Below are positions 17,059 through 24,503 of a DNA stretch of 64,000 nucleotides, one piece after another; the first letter of the stretch is position 1, and the number at the start of each line of letters is the position of its first letter. The notes under the pieces are model-generated. The model was not told where the DNA came from, searched no databases, and saw only the letters and a program-made list of their open reading frames with translations. The DNA comes from Ferdinandcohnia humi_A. GTDB lineage: Bacteria; Bacillota; Bacilli; Bacillales; Bacillaceae_L. The position numbers were made by a program, and so were the translations under genes. Where the stretch lies: NCBI GenBank assembly GCA_047608075.1, contig JBLKRX010000025.1:8026-72025 (forward strand). The letters run 5' to 3'.

Positions 17059-18348
17059 GTGAAAATAGATAAAATTAGATATATATTAGGTACATTTCTC
17101 CTTGTTTCATTAATGGCTTTAGGTTTTATTAAGCCTCTTAAAGAATATATTGAAATTCCAACACAGCTTACATTATTTGAAGGTCAAGATTTTACTGTAC
17201 ATTCCTCATTGCCAGTAACAACTACAATTGAAGGTGCTAGCCCATCCTTTACTACAGCCGTAAATAATCAAGAATTCTCAGTAGCTGCAAAAGAAAGCGG
17301 TGAAGGTGAGATGATGGTTGAATTGGCTGGAATTCCAGTTAAGAAAGTCAATGTAAATGTATTGTCTGACTTTAAAGTAATCCCAGGGGGACAATCTATT
17401 GGTGTCAAACTAAATACCCTTGGAGTATTGGTGGTTGGGCATCACCAAATTACTACTGAAGACGGCAAGAAATCCCCAGGTGAAATAGCTGGAATTCAAG
17501 TAGGAGACATTATTAAGGAAATCAACGGTAAAAAGATTGAAAAAATGAGTGATGTTGCACCCTTTGTTCAGGATGCTGGTAAAAGCGGTGAACCATTAAA
17601 TTTAATAATTGTCAGGGATAATGAAGACATTAAAACAAAGCTAAAACCTTTAAAGGATAAAAATGACCAAGCGTATCGAATTGGTTTGTATATACGTGAT
17701 TCGGCAGCTGGTATAGGAACGATGACTTTTTACCATCCAGAATCAAAAAAATATGGAGCTTTAGGACATGTGATATCCGATATGGATACAAAAGAGCCTA
17801 TTGTTGTATCAGATGGTCAAATCGTTAAATCAACCGTTACATCAATTGAAAAGGGTAGTAATGGTGATCCAGGTGAAAAGCTGGCAAGATTTTCAACTGA
17901 TAGAGAAATAATAGGTAATATCACACGAAATAGCCCGTTCGGGATATTCGGTGAATTATCAAAACAGGTAAACAATGGTGTAATGGATAAACCTATACCT
18001 ATTGCTCTTTCCCATCAAGTTAAACCAGGACCTGCCAAAATACTCACAGTCGTAGAAGATGATAAAGTCGAGGAATTTGATATTGAGATAGTGAGTGCCA
18101 TTCCACAAAAAATTCCAGCAACAAAAGGGATGGTTGTAAAAATTACGGATAAGAGACTTTTGGAGAAAACTGGTGGAATCGTTCAAGGCATGAGCGGAAG
18201 CCCAATTATTCAGGACGGAAAGTTAATTGGTGCAGTAACTCATGTATTCGTCAATGACCCAACAAGTGGATATGGTGTTCATATCGAATGGATGCTAAGT
18301 GAAGCTGGAATTGATATTTATAAGAAGGAACGTAAAAAGGCGAGCTAA
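17059..18348 (+). CDS. spoIVB: SpoIVB serine peptidase
   Basis: SpoIVB is a secreted forespore protease that cuts SpoIVFA and so triggers pro-sigma-K activation in the mother cell. The 429-residue protein has an N-terminal membrane anchor (about residues 8-25), a PDZ domain near residues 105-200 (SPGEIAGIQVGDIIKEINGK), and an S55 peptidase domain with GALGHVISD containing the predicted catalytic His and GMSGSPI with Ser381. The GTG start at 17059 follows GAGGAGAG; the other nearby GTG is in a frame that stops at once. spo0A follows, the standard order in spore formers. Confidence 0.98.
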   Translation: MKIDKIRYILGTFLLVSLMALGFIKPLKEYIEIPTQLTLFEGQDFTVHSSLPVTTTIEGASPSFTTAVNNQEFSVAAKESGEGEMMVELAGIPVKKVNVNVLSDFKVIPGGQSIGVKLNTLGVLVVGHHQITTEDGKKSPGEIAGIQVGDIIKEINGKKIEKMSDVAPFVQDAGKSGEPLNLIIVRDNEDIKTKLKPLKDKNDQAYRIGLYIRDSAAGIGTMTFYHPESKKYGALGHVISDMDTKEPIVVSDGQIVKSTVTSIEKGSNGDPGEKLARFSTDREIIGNITRNSPFGIFGELSKQVNNGVMDKPIPIALSHQVKPGPAKILTVVEDDKVEEFDIEIVSAIPQKIPATKGMVVKITDKRLLEKTGGIVQGMSGSPIIQDGKLIGAVTHVFVNDPTSGYGVHIEWMLSEAGIDIYKKERKKAS

Positions 18349-18367
18349 CTATAGCTCGCTTTTTTTA
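18339..18367 (+). terminator. Terminator overlapping the spoIVB stop codon
   Basis: GGCGAGCT and AGCTCGCT form a strong stem around a short loop, with the TAA stop of spoIVB inside the left arm, followed by seven T residues. It insulates spo0A from spoIVB transcription. Confidence 0.93.
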
Positions 18368-18430
18368 ACAAAAAATTCTATTTTTATCGTAAAATTCTGT
18401 AATATCATATATAGTAGATATAAAAGATTT

Positions 18431-18570
18431 TTCGACAAACGTATCCAATTTTCTGTAGATAATGCCGTTTTTAGTCGAATATATTAGTATAATGGAGAAT
18501 AATTTATTTTTCAATAAAATTTTGCTATTTTTTAAAAAAATAAAAGGATTTTTTATTGCATTGTCGAAAT
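18431..18570 (+). promoter_or_regulatory. spo0A promoter region with Spo0A boxes
   Basis: Two perfect Spo0A boxes are visible: TGTCGAA on the minus strand (18431-18437) and on the plus strand (18562-18568). A third site, AGTCGAA (18473-18479), has one mismatch. AGGATTT (18545-18551), followed after 11 bases by GTCGAAAT, resembles a sigma-H promoter overlapping the last box, and TATAAT at 18488-18493 may be the -10 of a vegetative promoter. The arrangement matches the known vegetative-to-sporulation promoter switch of spo0A, but start sites are not proven here. Confidence 0.6.
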
Positions 18571-18628
18571 CTTTCTTTAGAATAAAGATATATAAATTAT
18601 TCTGGATTTAGCTCGAGGAGGAAATGTA

Positions 18629-19417
18629 GTGAAAAAAATAAAAGTATGCGTGGTTGATGACAACAGAGAGTTAGTACACTTATTAGATGAATATTTATCT
18701 AGCCAAGACGATATTGAAGTCCTTGGAGTTGCTTATAATGGTCAAGAATGTCTTAACCTTCTACAAGAGAAGCAACCGGATGTTCTCGTTTTAGATATAA
18801 TCATGCCGCATTTAGACGGATTAGCGGTATTGGAAAAGCTAAGAGAGTCGAACCGTGAAAAACAACCAAATGTTATCATGTTAACCGCCTTTGGCCAGGA
18901 GGATGTTACAAAAAAGGCCGTCGATTTAGGAGCTGCATATTTTATTTTAAAGCCGTTTGATATGGAAAACCTAGCTAGCAGAATTCGCCAAGTAAGTGGA
19001 AAAGCAACACAGGTAATAAAGAGAACGAGCCCTACAATCCGTACGCAACCAGAAAATAGCCCTAGAAACTTAGATGCAAGTATAACGAGTATTATTCACG
19101 AGATTGGCGTACCTGCCCATATTAAAGGATATTTATATCTACGTGAAGCAATCTCAATGGTTTACAATGATATCGAATTATTAGGTTCAATTACTAAAGT
19201 TCTGTATCCTGATATCGCGAAGAAGTTCAATACTACTGCTAGCCGTGTAGAACGGGCAATTAGACATGCAATTGAAGTTGCATGGAGTAGAGGGAATATC
19301 GATTCGATCTCAAATCTTTTCGGATATACTGTTAGTATGTCTAAAGCAAAGCCAACGAACAGTGAGTTTATCGCAATGGTAGCTGATAAGCTGCGTTTGG
19401 AACATAAAGCTTCCTGA
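18629..19417 (+). CDS. spo0A: Sporulation master regulator Spo0A
   Basis: Spo0A is the response regulator at the end of the sporulation phosphorelay. The 262-residue protein has an N-terminal receiver domain with acidic residues Asp10 and Asp11, phosphoacceptor Asp56 in VLVLDIIMPHLDG and a conserved Lys in FILKPFDMENL. A Pro/Ser/Asn-rich linker (about residues 128-148) leads to the Spo0A DNA-binding domain with the recognition-helix region TASRVERAIRHAIEVAWSRGN. The GTG start is set by GAGGAGGAA just upstream. Its own boxes upstream imply autoregulation. Confidence 0.99.
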   Translation: MKKIKVCVVDDNRELVHLLDEYLSSQDDIEVLGVAYNGQECLNLLQEKQPDVLVLDIIMPHLDGLAVLEKLRESNREKQPNVIMLTAFGQEDVTKKAVDLGAAYFILKPFDMENLASRIRQVSGKATQVIKRTSPTIRTQPENSPRNLDASITSIIHEIGVPAHIKGYLYLREAISMVYNDIELLGSITKVLYPDIAKKFNTTASRVERAIRHAIEVAWSRGNIDSISNLFGYTVSMSKAKPTNSEFIAMVADKLRLEHKAS

Positions 19418-19496
19418 GAAGGAAAGGAATAAATAGAATAACAAACAAATAGTTAAAGTTTCAGGAATTATTATTATTTTAAATATGAAAGTCATG

Positions 19497-19535
19497 AAAA
19501 AACACCACTTATATGTAACAAAAAGTGGTGTTTTT
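19497..19535. terminator. Bidirectional terminator between spo0A and yycC
   Basis: AAAAACACCACTT and AAGTGGTGTTTTT are perfect complements around a 12-base loop. A residues on the left and T residues on the right make it work for both convergent genes. Confidence 0.93.
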
Positions 19536-19559
19536 GTTGGATGTCGGATTCGCATCCGC

Positions 19560-19715
19560 TCAGTTTTCTTTTTCATCTGTAGAACTCGTTTTTTCAAGCT
19601 CCAGCATTTTTTGTATAAGAATATGCTGTGGCATATGCATAAGTTGTTCAATCGGAACGTTTAAAGCCTTTGAGAGTCGGAGTGCAGTCTCGGCTGATAT
19701 TTGTAATGGCCTCAT
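19560..19715 (-). CDS. yycC: YycC-like small protein
   Basis: This 51-residue gene is read on the minus strand, starting MRPLQISAETALRLSKALNV and containing PIEQLMHMPQHILIQKMLEL. An ideal GGAGAT site lies upstream of the ATG at 19715, and the convergent terminator follows its stop. The sequence matches my recollection of the YycC-like family of Bacillaceae, small helical proteins of unknown function. The conserved Met/His-rich MHMPQH segment stands out. The exact family name should be treated as likely rather than certain; that it is a real gene is well supported. Confidence 0.78.
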   Translation of the reverse strand: MRPLQISAETALRLSKALNVPIEQLMHMPQHILIQKMLELEKTSSTDEKEN

Positions 19716-19802
19716 AATAATCTCCTTTTTGGAAAATGTTCTATAGACAAAACTGAAAATTGATTATAATAAAAGTATACCAAACAAGGGAGAAAGCTGA
19801 CT

Positions 19803-20525
19803 ATGGAAACAAAAATTTTTGGTCACCGTGGTGCTGCTGGTTCACATCCAGAAAATACAATGATATCCTTTAAAGAAGCAGAACGCGTAGGTGCGGATGG
19901 AATTGAATTAGATATTCAAATGACGAAGGACGGTGTAATTGTAGTTATCCATGATGAAACCGTTAATCGTACTACCGACGGAAAGGGCTGGATAAAGGAC
20001 TTAACTTACAAGGAACTCAAAAAATTGGATGCAAGCTTTAAATTTAAAGAACAGTATGGTTTTTGTAGCATCCCTACACTTGAAGAAGTATTACAGTGGG
20101 CAAGTAAGAATAACCTGCTTGTCAATGTTGAATTAAAAACAGGTCTTGTTACTTATAAGGGAATTGAAGAGAAAACGATTGAAATGATACATAAATATGG
20201 TTTAGAGGATCGTGTAATCCTCTCTAGTTTTAATCATTATAGCATGGTGAAATGTAGACAGCTTTCAAGCTCTATTGAAATTGCTCTGCTATTTATGGAG
20301 GGTTTATATGAGCCATGGGATTATGCAAAAAGAGTAGGTGCTAACTCAATACATCCATATCACCATGTTGTACAAAAGGAATTTATTGAGGAATCCCAAC
20401 GAAATGGTATTTCCGTAAGACCATTTACAGTAAATGATGAGAAAAAAATGAAGCAACTTATTGATTATAAATGTGCCGCGATCATTACAGACTTTCCTGA
20501 AAAGGCAGTAAAATTAGTGAAATAA
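19803..20525 (+). CDS. yqiK: Glycerophosphodiester phosphodiesterase
   Basis: The enzyme hydrolyses glycerophosphodiesters to glycerol 3-phosphate and an alcohol. The 240-residue TIM-barrel protein shows the GDPD hallmarks: the N-terminal HRGAAGSHPENTM with catalytic His, ELDIQMTKDG with metal-binding Glu and Asp, and VIHDETVNRTTDG with the second catalytic His. There is no signal peptide, so it acts in the cytoplasm and not on wall teichoic acid outside the cell. Position after spo0A matches B. subtilis yqiK. It ends at a hairpin shared with the convergent yqzF. Confidence 0.94.
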   Translation: METKIFGHRGAAGSHPENTMISFKEAERVGADGIELDIQMTKDGVIVVIHDETVNRTTDGKGWIKDLTYKELKKLDASFKFKEQYGFCSIPTLEEVLQWASKNNLLVNVELKTGLVTYKGIEEKTIEMIHKYGLEDRVILSSFNHYSMVKCRQLSSSIEIALLFMEGLYEPWDYAKRVGANSIHPYHHVVQKEFIEESQRNGISVRPFTVNDEKKMKQLIDYKCAAIITDFPEKAVKLVK

Positions 20526-20526
20526 A

Positions 20527-20555
20527 AAAGTCCTGCAAATGCAGGGCTTTTCTAT
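20527..20555. terminator. Terminator between yqiK and yqzF
   Basis: TCCTGCA pairs with TGCAGGG around a short loop, with A residues before and T residues after, so it can serve both convergent genes. Confidence 0.85.
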
Positions 20556-20567
20556 TTTGACTCTAGC

Positions 20568-20831
20568 TTATTCTTCGGACTCGCTATTTCGCGAGTTTTC
20601 AGTTTGGAATTTTTGTTGTACTTTATTCCTTTTTCTGTCACGGTGGAGAATAAAAGCACCAATAAAGGAGAGACCTCCAATAAAAAAGACTAATCCAATA
20701 ATGAATTGAATCAATAATGTAGGAATTGGAGGGTGCAAAATTCCAAAAAACATGTCCCTCATAAATTTAATTCCCCAACCTGCAATAATGCCAGGAATCA
20801 AAAGTACAATTAGCGCTAGTATGCGTTGCAT
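20568..20831 (-). CDS. yqzF: DUF2627 membrane protein (YqzF)
   Basis: This 87-residue protein has two predicted membrane helices (about residues 3-22 and 40-62) and a charged C-terminal tail. It matches the DUF2627 family, represented in B. subtilis by YqzF, which lies beside the bkd cluster there too. Its function is unknown. AAAGGACC lies upstream of the ATG at 20831. It is transcribed away from bkdR, so the two share the intergenic region. Confidence 0.88.
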   Translation of the reverse strand: MQRILALIVLLIPGIIAGWGIKFMRDMFFGILHPPIPTLLIQFIIGLVFFIGGLSFIGAFILHRDRKRNKVQQKFQTENSRNSESEE

Positions 20832-20970
20832 ATAAAAGGTCCTTTCTAAGTAAAATCTCTACCATAACTGTAGTCTTTTAAAAACATTTGTCAAGCAGGT
20901 TATGAAAGAGTAGAATAAAGGTGTGCATTTTTTTGCAAGTTGTTATCTTTAAACTATGTAATTTTTTGCA

Positions 20971-21150
20971 TTATTCAGTAATAGTACTATCACTAATTAG
21001 TTGTAAAATTAATGTATAAAGTGAACAAGTTGGTTATTGGGGTTAACTCTTATTGATTAAAGGTAGGCCTCCGGCAGATGCCTCAGATTTACAAATTATC
21101 GTACTAATTCGATAATACCTGTGCGCAAATACCCCGAGGCGAATTTATAA
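20971..21150 (+). repeat. Two-module structured repeat, copy 1 (degenerate), upstream of bkdR
   Basis: The region from TTATTCAG (20971) to GAGGCGAATTT aligns by eye along its whole length with the copies at 24296 and 45523. The second module keeps GGCCTCCGGCAGATGCC and GTGCGCAAATACC. The first module is worn: its inverted ends are weak. This copy fills most of the 340 bases between yqzF and bkdR and ends about 20 bases before the bkdR start. Just left of it, TGCATTTTTTTGCA-type sequence (20923-20938) may be a regulator site. Confidence 0.6.
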
Positions 21151-21172
21151 ATTGGGTGGTGACAAGTAATCT

Positions 21173-23245
21173 ATGCAAAGAGTTATGATTGTTGGAGCTG
21201 GAAAAGGTGGAACAGCTATATTACGGATATTACAGGAAACAGATATGATGACTGTTGTAGCTGTTATTGATCATAATGAAAATGCTCCAGGAATAATTTT
21301 GGCGCAGGAGCTTAAGATACCAACCGGAACGAATTGGAGAGACTTTTTATCGAAAGATATCGATATTGTAATTGAAGCCACTGGAGATGAACAAGTCTTT
21401 AAAGAAATAAGAGAAAAAAGAAAAAAAACAACGGTTTTAATCCCGGGTTCAGTTGCCCATATAACCTCCAAATTAATGGAGGAAAAAGAAGCTTTAATAA
21501 ATGAATTAAAGGATGAGACGTACAAACATGACTTAATATTTAATTCAACACATGATGGAATGATTGTTATTGATATCAATTGTCATGTAATATTAATTAA
21601 CAACAGTGCAGCGAGGATGATTGGTACTACAAAAGAAGAGGTACTAGGAAAACATATTTACGAATGTATTCCATCCAGTAAGCTCCCAGACATTCTTTCA
21701 ACAAGAACAGTAGACGTTAACCAGGAATTCGTCCTTAATAATGGCAGAAAAATTATTACAACTCGGATTCCGATGGTAAATGAATCGGGTATATTAATTG
21801 GTGCTTTTGCGGTTTTTAAGGACATCACAGAGGTTGTCGATTTAGCAGAAGAAATAACCAATCTTAAAGAGATTAAAACCATGCTAGAGGCTATCATCCA
21901 ATCCTCTGATGATGCTATTTCAGTAGTCGATGAAGATGGACGAGGTATTTTAATAAATCGCGCGTACACAAGAATTACTGGATTAGAGAAAGAAGAGGTT
22001 ATTGGGAAGCCTGCAAATGCTGATATTTCTGAGGGGGAAAGTATGCATATGCAGGTTCTCAAGACGCGAAGGCCAGTGCGTGGTGCTCGGATGAAGGTTG
22101 GTCCTTTAAATAAGGATGTAATTGTGAACGTTGCTCCAGTAATAGTGGATGGTAAATTAAAGGGGAGCGTTGGCGTTATACATGATATGTCAGAGATCAG
22201 CCAGTTAACAACGGAACTAAATCGAGCAAGACATATCATCCGAACATTAGAAGCGAAATATACATTCGATGATATTATTGGTTCTTCGGAGGAAATGGAA
22301 TTTGCTATTGAACAAGCTAAGCTAGGGGCTAAAACGCCTGCGACCGTTTTATTAAGGGGAGAGTCGGGGACTGGTAAAGAGTTGTTTGCACATGCGATAC
22401 ATAATGAAAGTAAGCGAAAATACAATAAGTTTGTTCGAGTGAACTGTGCGGCGATAACAGATACTTTATTAGAAAGTGAACTTTTTGGATATGAAGAAGG
22501 GGCTTTTTCTGGAGCAAAGCGTGGTGGTAAACGTGGGCTTTTTGAGGAAGCAAATAACGGAAGTATCTTCTTAGATGAAATAGGCGAGCTCTCTTTATCT
22601 ACTCAAGCGAAATTACTAAGAGTCCTTCAAGAAAAAGAAATTATCCGAGTCGGTGCTACAAAACCAATATCGATAGATGTAAGGGTAATCGCAGCAACAA
22701 ATGTTAATTTGGAAAAAGGAATAGCGAAAGGAACTTTTAGGGAGGACTTATATTATCGCTTAAATAAAATTCCTATTCATATTCCTCCGTTAAGATTGAG
22801 AAAACAAGATATTAAGGGGCTCGCGGAACACCTTCTACATAAAATTAATCAGGATTATGGACGAAATATAGAGGGTCTTACTATTGAAGCAATTTCGTAC
22901 CTACATGAGTATAATTGGCCAGGAAATGTAAGGGAACTCGAAAATGTACTTAGTCGGGCAGTTATCTTTATGAAATATCAGGAGAGACTAATAGATACTA
23001 AACATATACAGGCATTACATAATACGCAGGATGAGCGAACGCTTCAAATATCACTACCCATCTCTAAAATAGATGAAGCACCACTTGCAGATTTGGTAGA
23101 ACAATATGAGGCGAAGGTAATCTCGGAGGTTTTACTATCGAAGGATGGTAATAAAACAGCAACTGCCAAGTCATTAGGAATCTCGTTAAGAAGTTTGTAT
23201 TACAAGCTAGAAAAATATAACCTTGCAAATATAAGCACGCAATAA
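21173..23245 (+). CDS. bkdR: Sigma-54-dependent activator of branched-chain catabolism
   Basis: BkdR activates the bkd operon with sigma-54 RNA polymerase. The 690-residue protein begins with a Rossmann-like segment VMIVGAGKGGTAILRIL (residues 4-20), then two PAS domains (about 115-225 and 235-345). The AAA+ domain has Walker A GESGTGKE at 396-403 and the sigma-54 contact loop GAFSGA at 443-448, a variant of GAFTGA. A C-terminal Fis-type helix-turn-helix (NKTATAKSLGISLRSLYYKL) binds DNA. The -24/-12 promoter just downstream at ptb is its obvious target. The PAS ligand is unknown. Confidence 0.95.
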   Translation: MQRVMIVGAGKGGTAILRILQETDMMTVVAVIDHNENAPGIILAQELKIPTGTNWRDFLSKDIDIVIEATGDEQVFKEIREKRKKTTVLIPGSVAHITSKLMEEKEALINELKDETYKHDLIFNSTHDGMIVIDINCHVILINNSAARMIGTTKEEVLGKHIYECIPSSKLPDILSTRTVDVNQEFVLNNGRKIITTRIPMVNESGILIGAFAVFKDITEVVDLAEEITNLKEIKTMLEAIIQSSDDAISVVDEDGRGILINRAYTRITGLEKEEVIGKPANADISEGESMHMQVLKTRRPVRGARMKVGPLNKDVIVNVAPVIVDGKLKGSVGVIHDMSEISQLTTELNRARHIIRTLEAKYTFDDIIGSSEEMEFAIEQAKLGAKTPATVLLRGESGTGKELFAHAIHNESKRKYNKFVRVNCAAITDTLLESELFGYEEGAFSGAKRGGKRGLFEEANNGSIFLDEIGELSLSTQAKLLRVLQEKEIIRVGATKPISIDVRVIAATNVNLEKGIAKGTFREDLYYRLNKIPIHIPPLRLRKQDIKGLAEHLLHKINQDYGRNIEGLTIEAISYLHEYNWPGNVRELENVLSRAVIFMKYQERLIDTKHIQALHNTQDERTLQISLPISKIDEAPLADLVEQYEAKVISEVLLSKDGNKTATAKSLGISLRSLYYKLEKYNLANISTQ

Positions 23246-23272
23246 TTTGCACAGTATGCAATTTCCTGCAAA
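23246..23272. promoter_or_regulatory. Candidate activator site upstream of ptb
   Basis: TTTGCA(C)AGTA(TGCAA) contains the inverted repeat TTGCA-N5-TGCAA (23247-23261), and a second TGCAAA half-site follows at 23267-23272. It lies about 55-75 bases upstream of the -24 element, directly after the bkdR stop, where an enhancer for a sigma-54 activator would be expected. Binding by BkdR is inferred from position. Confidence 0.4.
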
Positions 23273-23324
23273 ACAAACAAATAATGATATAGAGTGAAAT
23301 AAAGCGTTTTCATAATTTAGAAGT

Positions 23325-23340
23325 TGGCACGCTTCTTGCA
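23325..23340 (+). promoter_or_regulatory. Sigma-54 (-24/-12) promoter of the bkd operon
   Basis: TGGCAC (23325-23330), five bases, then TTGCA (23336-23340) is a full match to the sigma-54 consensus TGGCAC-N5-TTGCW with correct GG-to-GC spacing. It lies 55 bases before ptb and directly downstream of the sigma-54 activator gene, as in B. subtilis. Confidence 0.95.
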
Positions 23341-23394
23341 CTATATATTTTCGGTTACAACAGGTAAATTTGTTTGAAAAGAGGGTTGGTCTCC

Positions 23395-24294
23395 ATGGAA
23401 TTAAACAAACTATTAGCAAAAGCAACCCGAAACTCTGGGATAACGGTTGCAGTTGCAGCCGCAGAAGATGAGGAGGTTATTGAAGCAATAGTAGAAGCAC
23501 TAGATTATAAGCTTGCCCGCTTTTTACTATTTGGTAACCAAGAAAGAATAAAGGTTTTACTATCTAACAAGGGAATACCGGTAGAAAGTTCTGATATTCA
23601 GATTGTCAGTACGACTACTAAGGAAGAGGCTGCTACAGCTGCTGTAAAAGCAGTTCGTTCAGGAGATGCAAATGTATTAATGAAGGGAAATATTCCAACT
23701 TCATCATTATTAAAAGCAGTCTTGAACAAGGAGTACGGTTTACGAACAGGTAGTGTACTTTCGCACGTAGCCGTTTTTGAAATACCAGGATATGAGCGAT
23801 TGAAGATAATCACAGATGCAGCAATGAACATTGCTCCAAATCTTCAAGAAAAGGTACAAATCCTAAATAATGCTGTTAGAGTTGCACATTCAATTGGCAT
23901 AACCATTCCGAAGGTTGCACCTATCGCAGCGGTTGAAGTTGTTAACCCAGCAATGCAAGCTTCACTTGATGCTGCTCTTCTTACACAGATGAACAGAAGA
24001 GGACAAATATCTAATTGTATTGTCGATGGGCCGTTAGCTCTCGATAATGCAGTATCAGTTCAAGCAGCTGAGCACAAGGGTATTACTAGCGAGGTTGCTG
24101 GTCATGCAGATATTTTGCTAGTTCCAACAATTGAAGTTGGAAATGCATTATATAAATCTTTGGTCTACTTCGCAAATGCTGAAGTTGGAGCAGTTATAGC
24201 AGGAGCAAGTGCACCAATCGTTTTAACATCAAGAGCAGATTCTGCAAAAAGTAAACTATATTCATTAGCATTGGCAATATGCTCTGTTACTTAA
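23395..24294 (+). CDS. ptb: Phosphate butyryltransferase
   Basis: Ptb converts butyryl-CoA or branched acyl-CoA and phosphate to the acyl phosphate, which Buk then uses to make ATP. The 299-residue protein shows the phosphotransacylase pattern, with MKGNIPTSSLLKAVLNKE, VLSHVAVFE, ITDAAMNIAP, VDGPLALDNAVS and VPTIEVGNALYKSL. The ATG at 23395 is chosen because GAGGG lies nine bases upstream; an in-frame TTG at 23374 has no site. It is the first gene of the bkd operon under the sigma-54 promoter. Confidence 0.96.
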   Translation: MELNKLLAKATRNSGITVAVAAAEDEEVIEAIVEALDYKLARFLLFGNQERIKVLLSNKGIPVESSDIQIVSTTTKEEAATAAVKAVRSGDANVLMKGNIPTSSLLKAVLNKEYGLRTGSVLSHVAVFEIPGYERLKIITDAAMNIAPNLQEKVQILNNAVRVAHSIGITIPKVAPIAAVEVVNPAMQASLDAALLTQMNRRGQISNCIVDGPLALDNAVSVQAAEHKGITSEVAGHADILLVPTIEVGNALYKSLVYFANAEVGAVIAGASAPIVLTSRADSAKSKLYSLALAICSVT

Positions 24295-24295
24295 A

Positions 24296-24480
24296 ACTTT
24301 ATTCAGCAGGAGTTCCAAAATATGTGGAACAATTGCAATAAAGATATATGATTCAGTTGAGTGTAACCTTGGCTGAACAAAGTTAAGGCCTTCGGCAGTT
24401 GCCTAGGATTTAAAAAGGAAGTTTAACTAGCAAGTTCAAAATCCATGCGCAAATTCGCATGCTAAGGCTAACTTGAATTG
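24296..24480 (+). repeat. Two-module structured repeat, copy 2, between ptb and bcd
   Basis: The copy begins two bases after the ptb stop with ACTTTATTCAG and runs to AACTTGAATTG, ending about 24 bases before the bcd start. It shares with copy 3 the order ACTTTATTCAG ... TGCAATAAAG ... CTGAACAAAG, then GGCCTTCGGCAGTTGCCT, AAAGGAAGTTT and ATGCGCAAATTCGC. It sits inside the bkd transcription unit, so it must be read into the mRNA. Confidence 0.65.
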
Positions 24481-24503
24481 ATAACTAGGGGAGGAATTTA
24501 CAA

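Noticed and set aside
20971..21150. Known riboswitch upstream of bkdR
   Set aside because: No established aptamer core was recognised, and the sequence recurs at two unrelated genes, so a repeat element is the safer call.
21658..22425. Long open frame of 255 codons on the minus strand inside bkdR
   Set aside because: It lies wholly inside a clearly functional gene, has no ribosome site or recognisable domain, and its composition mirrors the codon pattern of bkdR.
23287..23312. cre site between the activator palindrome and the -24 box of ptb (around AAAGCGTTTTCA)
   Set aside because: Two mismatches in the most conserved left half make it too weak to report as a feature.
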